Below the pieces are notes generated by a model. It did not search any database. It was not told the DNA's origin and was given only the letters and a program-made list of their open reading frames with translations. A stretch of DNA of 64,000 bases, from positions 675,713-739,712 of the forward strand of contig CAJFCJ010000004.1 of assembly GCA_904063045.1 (NCBI GenBank), read 5' to 3'. How positions within the stretch are numbered: the stretch's first letter is position 1; each line of letters starts with the position of its first letter. Below, piece by piece: positions 1 to 11,943 of this stretch. Both the position numbers and the translations under genes were made by a program. Origin of the DNA: Dimorphilus gyrociliatus. Its lineage: Eukaryota > Annelida > Polychaeta > Dinophilidae.

Positions 1-1421
1 TTTTAAATAGAAATAGTGAAATAATGATATTATTTAATAATTACCAGCCGTTCTTCTCATTATGTTTAGATGATCAACAGTTAATTCTAATATTGCAGCC
101 TTGTCTAATTTACATAATTTCGGATTCTGCATAAATACAATTGAGAGATAAGATATAATTTAATTTAGATTCTATAATAATAACAATTAAAAAGTGCGAA
201 TCTTACTTTTCTTTGTAGATGTTCGCCCAAAATCATCAGCTTCAATTGAGACAAACACTCATTTATTCTCGCTCTTCGTCTCTTTTCCATTAAAGGTTTA
301 GCAGTCTAATTAATGATAGAAAAGAAGCATATTATAAATAGTTGTGGTAAAATATTTTAATTTTATATAAATTAATTGACACGTTTCAAGTGATTCTTCA
401 ATTAATCTTTTACGTTTATTGAAGCGTGTGTCGTTCAAGTATTGAAAAATTTATCTTAAAAATCGAGCTATTCTATTTAAAAATTTTGACAGATTAGTTT
501 CTTTCCTTTTCCTTTTTAAGATAGATCTTAACTTTGATGGTAAATTGTTCAAATATATGTTCAAAAACTTTTGTTTGAGTTGTACGCTTGAAGAAATTGT
601 TCAAGCACGAGTTGAACGCGTGCTGAATATTTGGCTTTTTGAAAAATCTTTCCAACTGAGCTGAATGGCGTTAACAAGCCGTCGCACCGTCCGGGTCAAA
701 GGCGTCCGATTTTATGAATAGTGCCGTAACACTCTACTGTCAGGACTTTTCTGAGGGAAGTTTCAATTTGAATGGCCTATGAGAATTTATAAATTGCTTA
801 TTATGATCGGACTATTAGTTTTCTCACGATCCAGGCGTTTTTCACATTCCTAAGCCTATATTCGTCTTTTCTCTAGAGATTTCACGGCATTATGATGTTC
901 TTGTTAAAGTACTACTATACATATAAGTTCATGTATACCATATACAGTATATTACCGTCCACTAAAGAAACAAAATATTTATAATACTCTATCTTTAAAA
1001 AGACTCTTATTTTTATATTATGTTCATATCTCTATGTAACATATTGTGTAAAATTTATAGCATATAATCAATTGAGTAACTTTAACCTTATTGGGGACAC
1101 CCGCATAAACTTTGAAATTTTATTATATCCAAAGATTCCAATTGCACGTATCTTCTAAACGTACTATCAATACGTTAAAAGGGAAATTATTTATCACTAA
1201 TCCACAATATTCTGATCATATATTAACAAAAAGAAGAAAAAAAGACGGATTCCAAGGGTCATTAGGCAAATGTAACGAACACTGAGAATTTTTATAACTT
1301 TTAATGGTGTTTTTTTTAAACGAAAAGCCAATAAAGACTTCTTTCAGCATTAAATCATTTACTGAAAAGAAACGCCTCCGTCTCTAACTGGGATATGTCC
1401 CACTTTAACGCCTTAAATTAT

Positions 1422-1452
<31 letters not shown>

Positions 1453-4400
1453 CTTTCTTTATCTATCAAGGCTGACAGTTTATCATTGAAATTGAATATA
1501 AAATAAAAATTAAACGCCATATTTCGTAAAGCTGATGACATTCTGTTTTCTACTTAAATAAAAGAGACAATAGTAAAAATTTGTATTTATCTTTTTGATT
1601 TTGTACAATGAAAAATATTCTATCGATAATATTTTTAAAGTATTTAAATTCGAGTTGAATACTCTGAGGTTTTGGTGAGAAAATTACTTGTACAGACTAT
1701 ATTTACTGTAAGTAAGCGGAGACGTATAGTATACACTTCAATGGTTACAGTAATTTGAAACTTTCTTGTAGCTTTTAGCACAATGTTATGAAGATTAACA
1801 TTAAAATATAATGATAATATTTAGAAAAAGATTCAAATAAACTTCAATATTTTGTTGATTTTGATTTAATTAAAGTTAAATCTTAATCTATAATTCTTTA
1901 TCGGATAATATATTTTATAGATATACAAACTTTGGTTACTGTGGATACGCCAGCGTTTTGTTCGTCATTAAATTCCTCATTATCGTCTAACATTGTTAGT
2001 AGAACCTGCTCAAAAACTGTTCTATTCAAATTTCACCTTAAAAATGCAATGAAAACAGATTGTAGCTTTCATATTTAAAACGATACCATTGGACGTTGAT
2101 TGGTTGACCTTTTTTCTTAGCTCCTCCTTTCGAATTTTATTGGCCAGTGTAAACTTAATCTCTATCTTTTCATAACGATTAAATTACGTAATTCTACCGT
2201 TTTTGGTAATTATTTTCATAAAAATATTAATCTCTTCTGGAATTTTTTTCATTTAGGAACAAAAGTTCAGTCATTTTTTGACATCTTGGAGTAGAATTTC
2301 TTCTGTCAGACGTTCATTTCATTAAATAAAACTACAAGTATATAAACGAAATCTAATTAACCTTATCGTTATCATAATTATAATGAATTAAGAACGTATT
2401 TTTGAATTAAAACATCATTTTGAGTTACTGTTTAACGAAATGTATTTACACTAAGAATAGCTTGGTATAACTGTATTTATGTTATTGAGGACAAATTTTG
2501 CATTGAATTTAGACGTTATTTATTAAAGTTGAGCAGCCAAATAGATATAAAGTATTCACGTTCCGCATCAGAAAGTTCTATTTATTGAAAAAGTATATTT
2601 TAAATGAAATGCAGAAGAGAGAATATTTGAAACTTTTACGATTGCTGTGGTTTATTTGACTCCTCCTTATTCATTCATATGTCATCAGTCGTAAAATTTG
2701 GATAAAAATCATAAACAAATGAAATGTTTACAACGGTAATAAAGACCCTTAAGGTAGAACGTGCGCGTTTGTAAAAAAAAATGGTGCATTCTATAAATGT
2801 CTCTTGGAAAGAAAGAGAAAAAATGACATATTGTGAGCTGTCGACCTTCAATTGAAGAATTCTGAGGAGAAATAGAATATGATAAGTTACGTCTTGAAGA
2901 GATATGAAGAAGGGTAGAATGCGGGATCTAGTGAAGATGCCGCCGAAATGACGTAGAAGAACCGACCCCTGACCTAAAAGCCATGGATACTGGCCATAGG
3001 AATTTTGCGGCAAGGAAATAGCGTCTGTTAAATAAGAAGAAAGGTGTTTCAACGGGCAAAAGATGAAATTTTCAGCGTCGTTTACATTTTATGATAGGCC
3101 GACAAAGAAGGCGGGTGTAAACCGTTAGATTTCAGGGCTATTCCGTTCGCATAAGCGGCACGTGCACTTAACTTTAAAAAGGGGTGTATGTATGTCTTCA
3201 ACCCAAGATCTAAATGTAATTATGCCTAATGTGTTCCCTAAATTCTTTCTTAATATTTGTCCAATTTGTAACTTCTTAAGGGTAATTTCCTCCCTCTTTT
3301 CGCAAAATAGACACGATCCTTAATTTTTCGCAAAGTGATTAGACTGAAACATTATTTGTAAGTTAGTGATCTCTGTTAGAATTCTGTATGGCATATATAT
3401 AATGAAACCCAATACAAAATGCTTGGAATTGAGTTGCAAGTTGATGCCGACCACCCGGACTTTTAAGGAATATATTAAATGAACAATAATTTCCCTCTCT
3501 TTCGATGTCGACAGCCATTCGAACGTTTAAGGGACAAAACTGTCAACCAGCAGGAAAATTCTCTGTTAAATACATAAATTTTTTACTTTTCTTCTCTATA
3601 ATTAGTTTTTGGCTTAAATTTCATTCAAACTTGTAAACTTTGATTCTAAAGTTGAATTCTCTTTTGATAATTCGTTCGAAATATTAAATGATATAGAAAA
3701 GAAGGTTCTTTAGATAATCATCAATCAATTTTATCACGTACAAATGCCTTTAAATAGAAATTCTCTCAAACGATCAATTCATGTGTGAAACATATGGATT
3801 CAAGACGATTATGAAGGTTATTTGATGAATTTGGGCGTATTTTATTTTAAAAGGTTGCTTTTACTTGAAAAAAGTTGTAAATACCGTCTTTTACGCATTT
3901 ATCCACTCCTTTTTTTCACTCTAGCCGTAAGATATTACAATAAATTTGCATAATTTCCCCAGGTTTTTTTAGAAATGTTTATTCGGAGGAAATAGCCATT
4001 AATTTTACATTTCTTCGTATGAAATTCTCCTTGTTAGAAGGAGTAAAAGTTAAATATTCCTAAAGTGGGTGCTAATTAGGCCGTTTAGGCGGCATATATC
4101 CCGAAACTTTGATGGCCATTTACTCAATACGGAAACCTACGAGTAGTGTGAAAATGCCTAAAATCTTTCTCTATTTCCATTTTATTACCAACCGACAAAA
4201 GACTTGAAATAAACAGCCTCTAAACCTGAATATGTTAACAATTAGGACAAATTCTAAACATTATTTCCTATTCCTTTTGTTTCTGTATCCATAGTCAATA
4301 TTTTCCTTTTCTTTTATTTATTAATATTACAAATCTAAGCCTGTTAAAGGAGATAAGCAAGATATATATATATATATCTTTATGGAAGGTGTGTTTCAAA

Positions 4401-5353
4401 ATACTTGAAATAATTGAATCTATTCATCTATCTTCAATTGGCAGTGTAATGTATCAAATTTTATTTTTTCATCTCCTTCAAGTTCAAAGAAAACTGAAGA
4501 TTTTATTTATTCTTCTCTTTCTTATTTAAATTCTTTAATTTTAAGAAAACCCCGCAATCCAACTAGGAAGACTTAGAAAGCACGAATTTGGTCGGCAACT
4601 TTCTCTCTTTACAGAAATTGCGTATATAAAAAAAGATATTTAAAGGTGACGTTTGAACGGTCATTAACTTTTATGTAAACTGTGAGAAACTTCCTAATTG
4701 GTAACTTTTTGAAGTGATAGTGAAGGTTAGCGACAAGAGGGCACGCGCCTGCACGCGCTAAAGAAAAAATACAGAATATAGAACCAGTCTTTCAGATTCT
4801 CCCTTCGGCAAAAAGCTTTGGGAGAGATTGGAAGAATGAGAAGGAAAGTTGGGTGCTGTTCAAGTGTGCTCTGTTGACGGGACTTGTCAAAACGTTCGAA
4901 TAGTGTCAGAATTCCGTTCGAACACCTGCAATGATTCAATCAAGCGATCGCGGGGCGAGACCGTTCTGCTCGACCAGGCGTGGCAGGACGCCTAAAGTTA
5001 AGGCCTTTATTTTTAGTGTTCTATTCAATTTGTCGATTGATAAATTATGGTTTCTAATTCGCTGCTCTTTTCCATTCCCTGTGGCTTTTTTTTTTAACTT
5101 TTACTAATGAAAGATGTCTCGTTCTTGTCATTCGGAGCAATATGGTTATCTTATTACTAGACCCTCTTTATACATGTCTCGTTTTGCGTGTCATACGAAA
5201 ATGTCTAAATAATAGAAGAACTTTTGCTTCACTTGTTGCAGGTTTTCTTTTAAAGTTTTGAAACTTAAATGCTTATTTTGATAAGTTATAAAAGAATGTA
5301 TTTACATGTTAAAATTTAAGCATCAGAAGTATACTACGAATTACTTTTATCAC
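1..5353. other. Gene-free upstream region
   Basis: I find no supported gene here. Open frames on the minus strand (for example 2675-3052 and 4727-4939) begin only at TTG and show no family match. The stretch is AT-rich with two GC-richer blocks, around 650-760 and 4720-5000. There are several homeodomain-like TAATTA cores and one TC microsatellite. It could be the regulatory region of a gene beyond the left edge, but that is inference. Confidence 0.5.
1425..1452. repeat. (TC)14 microsatellite
   Basis: An uninterrupted TC dinucleotide run lies in non-coding DNA. Confidence 0.95.
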
Positions 5354-6232
5354 TTACGTTAAAGTAAAGTGACTAGAATGAGTTTTCAAATGTTCTCCTA
5401 TTCTTTCCTTAAGAATGTTATTAATATTTCGACAGCCTTCAACAGCACAGTCAAGTAGCTTTTCCAAATGATCAGCGTGTAATCGACCTTTCATTTGCAT
5501 GTAAGCAATTTGTTCATCTTTTGGTAAAAGGCCAACAATTAGAACAGCACTACCAGACGATTCCTCTACATAATTTACATCCACAACTGATTTCTCATCT
5601 ACTATTGTAGCAGAGCAGCAGGTGACAATGTCCTTTAGAGCAATACCTAAAATTTTTTTGTTCGTTTAAAATAGAGTAAATAAGAATTACATTTAAATCC
5701 TTACCAGCGTCAATTAGAGCTAGAGTTGAAGCATTAAGACAAGCACAGAAGTCGCTTCCATCGGATTGAACTATTTCTACGTATACATCAATTTGACATC
5801 GCGCGTATAAGTGGGACATAACAGCAGCATTTAATGCTTGAACCAAGTGCTATAAAAGAGTTAGCAGATGCATCAGATCGTCCTAATATAAAGAGCCTTA
5901 AAATTATATGAAATAGATAAGTGATGTACCTGATTCGTTTCGCTGGAATTTCGACCAAATTTCATATGAGTCTTTCTCTCAGAACTACTAAATGCACTCT
6001 TGCTAAATTGACAATTGATAACAGCTTTATCGGGATTAGAACGTCCCCTGCCGCCCTTAACTTCATGAGGTCCATAGACTGTAGCTAAAACTTTTGTGTT
6101 ACCCTGTTCTAGGTAGGCAGAGCCATCGGCGTTGGGAAAGACACCCAACCTCGTTTCTATACGTCTCAATTCTGTTGGTTTTCTTCCATCAAGGCGAAAG
6201 TTTTGATCTTTCAAAAGTTCCCATGCAGCCAT
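5354..6232 (-). CDS. EXOSC4: Exosome complex component RRP41
   Basis: This is the RNase PH-like subunit of the RNA exosome ring, which in animals has a structural, RNA-channelling role in 3'-5' RNA decay and rRNA maturation. There are three exons: 6232-5930, 5849-5705 and 5646-5354, summing to 246 residues, close to the human length of about 245. The start ATG gives MAAWELLKDQNFRLDGRKP, matching the family N-terminus. Family landmarks visible are GVFPNADGSAYLEQGNTKVL, VYGPHE, CQIDVYVEIVQSDGS, STLALIDAG and LHADHLEKLL. An upstream in-frame ATG at 6277 exists, but the extension resembles nothing in the family, so I chose 6232. The next gene on the same strand, GTF2F2, stops about 460 bp upstream of this start. 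Confidence 0.95.
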
Positions 6233-6690
6233 GGTAAATTTATAATATCGCTCGGGACACCGTATTGCAACCGGCAATTTGGAATGGAACAGTCAGCGAT
6301 TCTAACCTAGATAAAAGTCACAAATACATACATTTTGCAATTAAACTTTTTGATTAAAAGTTAACTTAAATATAGTTATATGTCAAATAAAAAAAAGAAA
6401 AACTCGATAATTGAAAACAATTAAAGATTAATAATCGAATGATGTATTGGTTCTGATGGAAATTTGCTACAAGATAAGAAACTTGTGAAAGCCGGGAAAA
6501 AATGTAAAGCTTTCATATTCTGTTTTTTGAAAAGCCCAAAAAGCTAATTTTATCTTTTTGAGCATCATATCTCAGCTTTTTTTCAGAATACATGAAACAT
6601 AGTTTCTGACCTTCCAAAAATATATTTTGTAAGGGGTTATGTATATAAATATATGATACTAAATACTTGAAGTTATATAAAAGCTCTAAA

Positions 6691-7914
6691 TTATTTGCTG
6701 TAATGTCTAAACTCAGGTTTCAATTCCCACATATTCTTGTGTGGAGCTTTCGTGTTGTAAATGCAGAGTTCGTTTAGTATTTCTTTCAGAAAAGCCTAAA
6801 ACCAAAAAAGATATTTAATAAACTACATATAACTATAAAAAATATATTATTTACAATGGGTTGTTGAGTGAGAGTCTGTAAATCCTTGATATTATAGTAT
6901 TGATGCTTTTCGAAAGCCTGTAAAGGAATTGAACTTGAATATAACCACAAAAAATGTTTCGTATTTTGTGCGTACCGCAAAAAGTCGTTCTTGAACCTGG
7001 TCCTTTTCTCCTCTGACCTTCTTTGTAGTGTCTTTACGACTTGTCTAAATTAATAAATAAAGCAATTATTTAGCTATGAGAGTTAAATAAGTATGGAGGT
7101 GTCTTATCTTACATCGTGAGATGAACGACTGAGAGGTTTAATAACACAGACTTCATTCGTTTGTATAACCTTTCTGATTGGCTCATTTCTCTTCAGAACT
7201 TGCTTACTATAAATATTTAATATTAAAATATTTAATCGAAACAAGTTGACAAATCTTACGATTTCATTTTCAAGTATGTATTATCATCACGCATTGGCAC
7301 GCCATCGGCTTTCTGCTTTATTCGACCAGTGATAGCTACTCTCTCTGAAATTGAAATTTATTGCAATTTATTGCAATTAGTTTCATAACTGATTCAGGCT
7401 ACCTTGATATTGAAGAAGAGTTTTTCCTGAGGCATCTAAGAACAGAATTATTTAAATTAGAGCCTGGAGATAATTCGTTTACTAACCGTAGCAGGGAGTC
7501 TGACTCATTGCATAAAAGTGTTCATTGTTAAACGTATTCATGTTAAACTTTAATTCTTTTGGGATTTTCGAATCATCACCCGACTTTCCGTTTACCAGTT
7601 CGTCTTTTAGGTGAAAACGCACGTCAGATTTACCATTTTTATCACTGTTGAAAAAAACCAGACTACATTTATTTAAACGGTAAATATCAAAATACCTTGG
7701 CTTTTTAACAATCAGAGTCCCTACTTGGCCGTCTCCTGAAGAACTTTCCCATCTATCTGAGACATACTTTGGAATCTAAAATTATAAATGACCATGCGAT
7801 ATTAAAGATGAGAACGAATAAAATAATATTTGCCTTAACAAGCCATAAGCCTCTGTTTGAATTAGTAATGTCGACTTTTTTAGGATCGTGAGCTTTATCT
7901 AAGGGATCTGACAT
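6691..7914 (-). CDS. GTF2F2: TFIIF subunit beta (RAP30)
   Basis: This is the small subunit of general transcription factor TFIIF, which binds RNA polymerase II and stabilises the initiation complex. Nine exons can be joined in frame: 7914-7834, 7775-7696, 7644-7487, 7435-7403, 7344-7260, 7206-7113, 7044-6976, 6917-6855 and 6795-6691, giving 255 residues. Landmarks are GLWLVKIPKYVSDRW at the N-terminal dimerisation domain, and AFEKHQYYNIKDLQTLTQQP plus HKNMWELKPEFRHY in the C-terminal winged helix that contacts DNA. Intron 1 appears to use a GC donor (AAG|GCAAAT); the only nearby GT would delete the conserved Val-Lys. The start lies 136 bp from the divergent COPZ start. Confidence 0.92.
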
Positions 7915-8050
7915 AGCTGTTTTAGCGAAGAAGTCGTTGAATCCTCAGTTTTTCTCTAAAAATCTATTTTTTTCACTTTACGTAAAAAGAATAACTGGTA
8001 GAAAAATTAATGGGTATTACTAAAACACATTTCGCCGACTTGAGTTATAG
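7915..8050. promoter_or_regulatory. Divergent GTF2F2/COPZ promoter region
   Basis: Only 136 bp separate the start codons of GTF2F2 (-) and COPZ (+), so both 5' UTRs and any core promoter elements must sit here. I see no convincing TATA box. The bidirectional role is inferred from gene arrangement. Confidence 0.6.
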
Positions 8051-9170
8051 ATGGTATCTATTTTATATGAAATCATTTGAATAGCATTATAAAAATCTTC
8101 TAATCTAAAATTTTTTTTCGTTGTAAACAGGAGCCTTCCCTTCTGACTATAAAGGCCATTATTATCCTTGATAACAATGGGAAAAGGATAATTTCAAAGG
8201 TATTTGCCTATTATCGCCCATCACATGATTTAGATTATCCTATTTAAATGTATTTGATATGTCAATCATATTTCTTTTTTTATACCATTAAAGTTTCTCA
8301 TAAAATATCCATAGAATATAGTGTGACTTCGTAATTCGAATATTATATATATAATTGTTTAGATACCGTATCTAAGATATAGCATATCAAGATGATGCAT
8401 CATTTATTCCCATATATAATTTCTGAATGAATACTAATATTGCTTATGTGCTTTATTTTAATACAAAATTCTTGGTAACTAAAGTATTTAATTAATTTAA
8501 TCTTTTTATTCGAAGAATAGAGTTTCAAAATATGTATTTATTTAAAAAAACAAAGCTTTCGTCTTTTTGTAATCTTTAGATATATTAACTACCTCTTGCT
8601 AATGCTAAATCTCAAAGGTTGTTTGATATCATTAAAGTCAACTTCTTTTTTTTCAGTATTATGATGATACATTCCCGTCTATAAAAGAGCAAAAGCAGTG
8701 GGAAACTAAGCTCTTCTCAAAAACACATAAAGCCAATTCTGACATTACAATTCTAGATCAACTGACTGCTGTTTACAGGAATAATGTTGATCTCTTTTTT
8801 TATGTTGTTGGAGGTTCAAGCGAGAATGAGTTGATTTTATCACACGTTTTATCTACATTTTATGAATCAGTTAGTTATATTCTAAGAAAGAATGTAGAAA
8901 AAACTGAGCTTTTGGATAATTTAGATCAAGTGTTTTTAATCCTCGATGAGATTTGCGATCAGGGGTGAGTTTATAGTTTACAATTACTTTTGTAGGGTAT
9001 GAATTCTCTAATTGCTTATATGTTTCAGCATAATTTTGGAAAGCAATCCTCGGGCCATAGTTGAGAGATGTTTAGTTCGAGGTGATGAAATTCCACTGAG
9101 CGAACAAACTTTAGGTCAAGTGTTGAAAAATGCGAAAGAACAAATTCAATGGTCATTACTTAAAAGCTGA
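8051..9170 (+). CDS. COPZ1: Coatomer subunit zeta
   Basis: This is the zeta subunit of the COPI coat, which acts in Golgi-to-ER and intra-Golgi vesicle traffic. Four coding exons are inferred: 8051-8053 (the ATG alone, directly followed by donor GTATCT), 8131-8199, 8657-8964 and 9029-9170, giving 173 residues. The protein begins MEPSLLTIKAIIILDNNGKR and continues YYDDTFPSIKEQK, FYVVGGSSENELIL, ILRKNVEK and ILDEICDQG, and ends AKEQIQWSLLKS. This is the longin-like small-subunit fold seen throughout the family. The ATG-only first exon is the weakest part of the model; everything from residue 2 is secure. AATAAA follows at 9323. Confidence 0.93.
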
Positions 9171-9322
9171 AATGTAAAAGTGACATACTATCGAGGTCTT
9201 TCGAATTCCGGAAATCAAACTGCCTTTGGCAAAAAACGGAATCTTGCCGATGGTTTTATTCTTACATTTTTAGGCTTACTTTTTAAGTACAAGTCATTAT
9301 TTTATTATCTACATCATTATTC

Positions 9323-9328
9323 AATAAA
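9323..9328 (+). terminator. COPZ poly(A) signal
   Basis: AATAAA lies about 150 nt after the COPZ stop codon, upstream of the convergent RPS10 3' end. Confidence 0.7.
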
Positions 9329-9600
9329 AATGTAATCGCAATTTATATTTCTTATTGAACATCAACTTTTACAGGGGCATTGTTTTATCAATATGTCTAT
9401 TAGTACGTCTGTTGTTGGTAACTTGTAGGATATAATGAGATTTCTACTTCAAATATTTAAATGGAAAAGGCTAAATATATAAATGACTAGCCCCGCTAAA
9501 GTCCTCATTTGTGGATATGCTAATTGTTTTTCTTCGACTGTCTTAAGTTAACACTTCCTATCGCGAAAACGAACAACTTCTCTAATTCATCAAATAAACA

Positions 9601-9606
9601 TTTATT
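9601..9606 (-). terminator. RPS10 poly(A) signal
   Basis: TTTATT on the + strand reads AATAAA for RPS10, only about 17 nt beyond its stop. This implies the very short 3' UTR typical of ribosomal protein mRNAs. Confidence 0.75.
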
Positions 9607-9622
9607 TTTAAACCATCATTTC

Positions 9623-10289
9623 TTACTGAGGTTGTCCACCACCGCGTCCGAATCCTGATCCTCGTCCTCTGAATTGGAAATCTTGGGTAGATCCAGCGCC
9701 GGCTTCAGCGACCTTATCTCTTCTGTAAGCTGATCTTTCAGCATCAGCGCTAGCTGCGGCTCCTGATCTTGCTGCTTCTGGTTTCGGTCTTGGGCGAGCG
9801 GTCTCGGGTCTATTTTGTCTCTTCAAAGTAGCAGGGACGATCTCTGGTGGTAGACCCAAATAATCACGTAAATATTGGACACCGTCGTTGGTGAGGTACC
9901 TATAGAATGAAATGTCGTTGTAAATACTTTCTTATCTAGCAATGGGGCAAGACTTTCAGTTGACAATTAGTTGAACATTTTATGTTACAGCGCAATGTCG
10001 TCTGAGCAATGGAGAAATGCAATAGCACTTACCAATAATAGTGACGCCAAGCAAATTGTTCGGTCACGTAACCTCTAGATTTCAAAGACTGAAAAATAAA
10101 GAAATTGGATTTGAAGCTTTAAAAAAACAAATTTTCATTTCCACGCACTGTAAGAGCTTTGATAACATGAAGGTTAGGGACTGCCACATCCGGGTGCTTT
10201 GGGGAGAAAAAATCCTTCTTGGCAACCATAACACCTTCGTTGAAAAGGTATTCGTATATAAGTTGACGATTCTTCTTGGGCATCAACAT
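9623..10289 (-). CDS. RPS10: 40S ribosomal protein S10
   Basis: This is small-subunit ribosomal protein eS10. Coding exons are 10289-10149, 10088-10033 and 9899-9623, summing to 157 residues (human about 165). The sequence starts [20 protein letters not shown], followed by [34 protein letters not shown] and [12 protein letters not shown], and ends in an Arg/Gly tail ([16 protein letters not shown]) like other eS10 proteins. The ATG lies one base after a splice acceptor, so a 5' UTR exon exists upstream. Its donor (CAG|GTACTT) is at 10487/10486 and its start is probably at the pyrimidine tract near 10528. Confidence 0.96.
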
Positions 10290-10487
10290 GCTGAAAAAAT
10301 ATGTCATTACTACATGTTGGGGGCGATAATAGGAAGAGGTGGTAACGTGTTGTATTTTTACGTAAAAACTTCACAAATTTTTAAATATTTCTGGTCAAGA
10401 ATATGTGTAATGTTATATTATACACAAAAAATGACTAAAATTTGAGAATAAACATGCGTTAAACTGCAAAATTTGTCATAAAGTACC

Positions 10488-10625
10488 TGACGGCGTGCAA
10501 CAATCCGAAATCTCGAGAAAAAGGAAGATGGACGCCGTATTTCCACGAGACTTAAAAATTCCACGTGACCGGAAAGAACTTGATGGCGCGAAATACGGCG
10601 AATGCAAACCTGGCATTTCCATCAA
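10488..10625 (-). promoter_or_regulatory. RPS10 5' UTR start and promoter with TOP-like tract
   Basis: Read on the minus strand, 10530-10515 is CATCTTCCTTTTTCTC, the oligopyrimidine start expected of ribosomal protein mRNAs (TOP motif). Upstream lie a CACGTGAC E-box and CCGGAA ETS-like core (about 10562-10575) and a GC-richer stretch with no TATA. The exact start is inferred from the TOP tract. Confidence 0.65.
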
Positions 10626-11820
10626 CTCGAGATACTGCTTCACAAGAAAGTAATAATAATTTGGATAAATTGAAATAGATGGATGCTTGATTTAACAATC
10701 TCTGAAACCAAGATACTTATCAACTATGGTTTGTGTAATAAGGTATTCCGTAACTTATATAATATCCAGCCAATTGTATATAAAGAGTCGGGCGAAACCG
10801 GTTAATTTTTGTCCTCCACCGGTTGTAGCGTAGTCAATTCCATTTAAGCTCTTAATAGTATTCCACTGAAAGGATATGAATCAGAACACTGTTAAATATT
10901 TTCTATCTTTAAGTGCCTTAAAGTCACGAAGCTGTTATTTTTTTCACGAAACCTAACAAAGTAAGTTTGGACGTAAAATTTTTTAAGGGTTACTATATTC
11001 TCTAATTATAAGAGAAAAAATATGGTTAAATGCCAATATAAGTGTCAATGTAACAAAAAGTAATTGCATTAACCGAAAGAAATGGTTTATTGTTGTTTTC
11101 TGTTGAAAATAGCAAAAGTGACGTGTATTGTATATGTGCAAAACGACATGCTTTGCTACAGGTTTATTGTTATTTTCTATATTAAGCCTATATTGCTAAA
11201 GCGTCAGTGCTTCTATGTTATATGCATTGAACCCGGATATATACGAAAAAACGCAGCATCACGTGACTAGCCGTTAACCGCCATGTTATTACGTAAAGTT
11301 ATATAACCCATTCTGTCAGTCTCTTTTTCACTGCACATTCCTGCAATACTCTGACCTTCTCGTTACCTCTGCAATATTATTTTTTTTACAACATGATGGT
11401 TGATTTTTCTGATGTATAATAATAAAGGTAAGCTGCAAGTAAAATGAACGGATTCTACTATGACTCAAAAACGATTTAGACATTCGAGTCTATTTACCTG
11501 TCAACAACTAAATATAGGCTTAATTTTTTTGTTTAAAGCTATGGAGAATATAAGTAATTCGTAAATATGATTGCATAACTGATAGAACGGACAATTTTTG
11601 GCGAAATATGCAAAAATTGGCTCTGTTTTTATAAATTCTAAAAATAGTACATGTAAACGAGAAGGGGCGTCTGTAAACAGAAAAAACGGCGGTGTTTGAA
11701 AAGTGAAAGTTTTTTCGACCAGACTTCACACAGCTGCGATTCTTATCTGGGAAACAGTCTATTTTTTCATGGTGAATTGGTGAGAGTACAGAAGAAATTT
11801 TTTATTAGCTTCGAGAGTAA
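10626..11820. other. Intergenic region RPS10-RAR
   Basis: No gene is supported here. A CACGTG E-box occurs near 11251 within a locally GC-richer stretch followed by a pyrimidine-rich segment near 11320-11370, which could be an upstream RAR promoter or non-coding exon. The open frames here are short and unlike known proteins. Confidence 0.4.
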
Positions 11821-11839
11821 TTCATCGATCGATGCGCGT

Positions 11840-11875
11840 ACGCAAGATGACGTAATAACGCGCATGCGCAGTTTC
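11840..11875 (+). promoter_or_regulatory. CRE/NRF1-like promoter cluster upstream of RAR
   Basis: TGACGTAA (11848-11855) resembles a CRE/ATF site and GCGCATGCGCA (11860-11870) matches the NRF1 palindrome. They lie about 75-100 bp before the RAR start codon. A splice acceptor (GACAG) near 11930 suggests a short 5' UTR intron in between. Factor identity is inferred from motif only. Confidence 0.5.
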
Positions 11876-11943
11876 GTTTATCTTTGAAATATTATTATTA
11901 ATATTAAAAAAAAACTTTTTCCGACAGATTATGACCGTGGAAG

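Noticed and set aside
2675-3052. Open frame of 125 codons on the minus strand in the left gene-free region
   Set aside because: It opens at TTG and contains no ATG, shows no domain or splice context, and lies in AT-rich DNA where such frames arise by chance.
4727-4939. Minus-strand frame of 70 codons in the GC-richer block
   Set aside because: It starts only at TTG and has no family resemblance; the block is better viewed as promoter-like.
10041-10445. Plus-strand frame of 134 codons opposite RPS10
   Set aside because: It lies antisense across RPS10 exons, an intron and the 5' UTR region, and its openness follows from the real gene's codon use.
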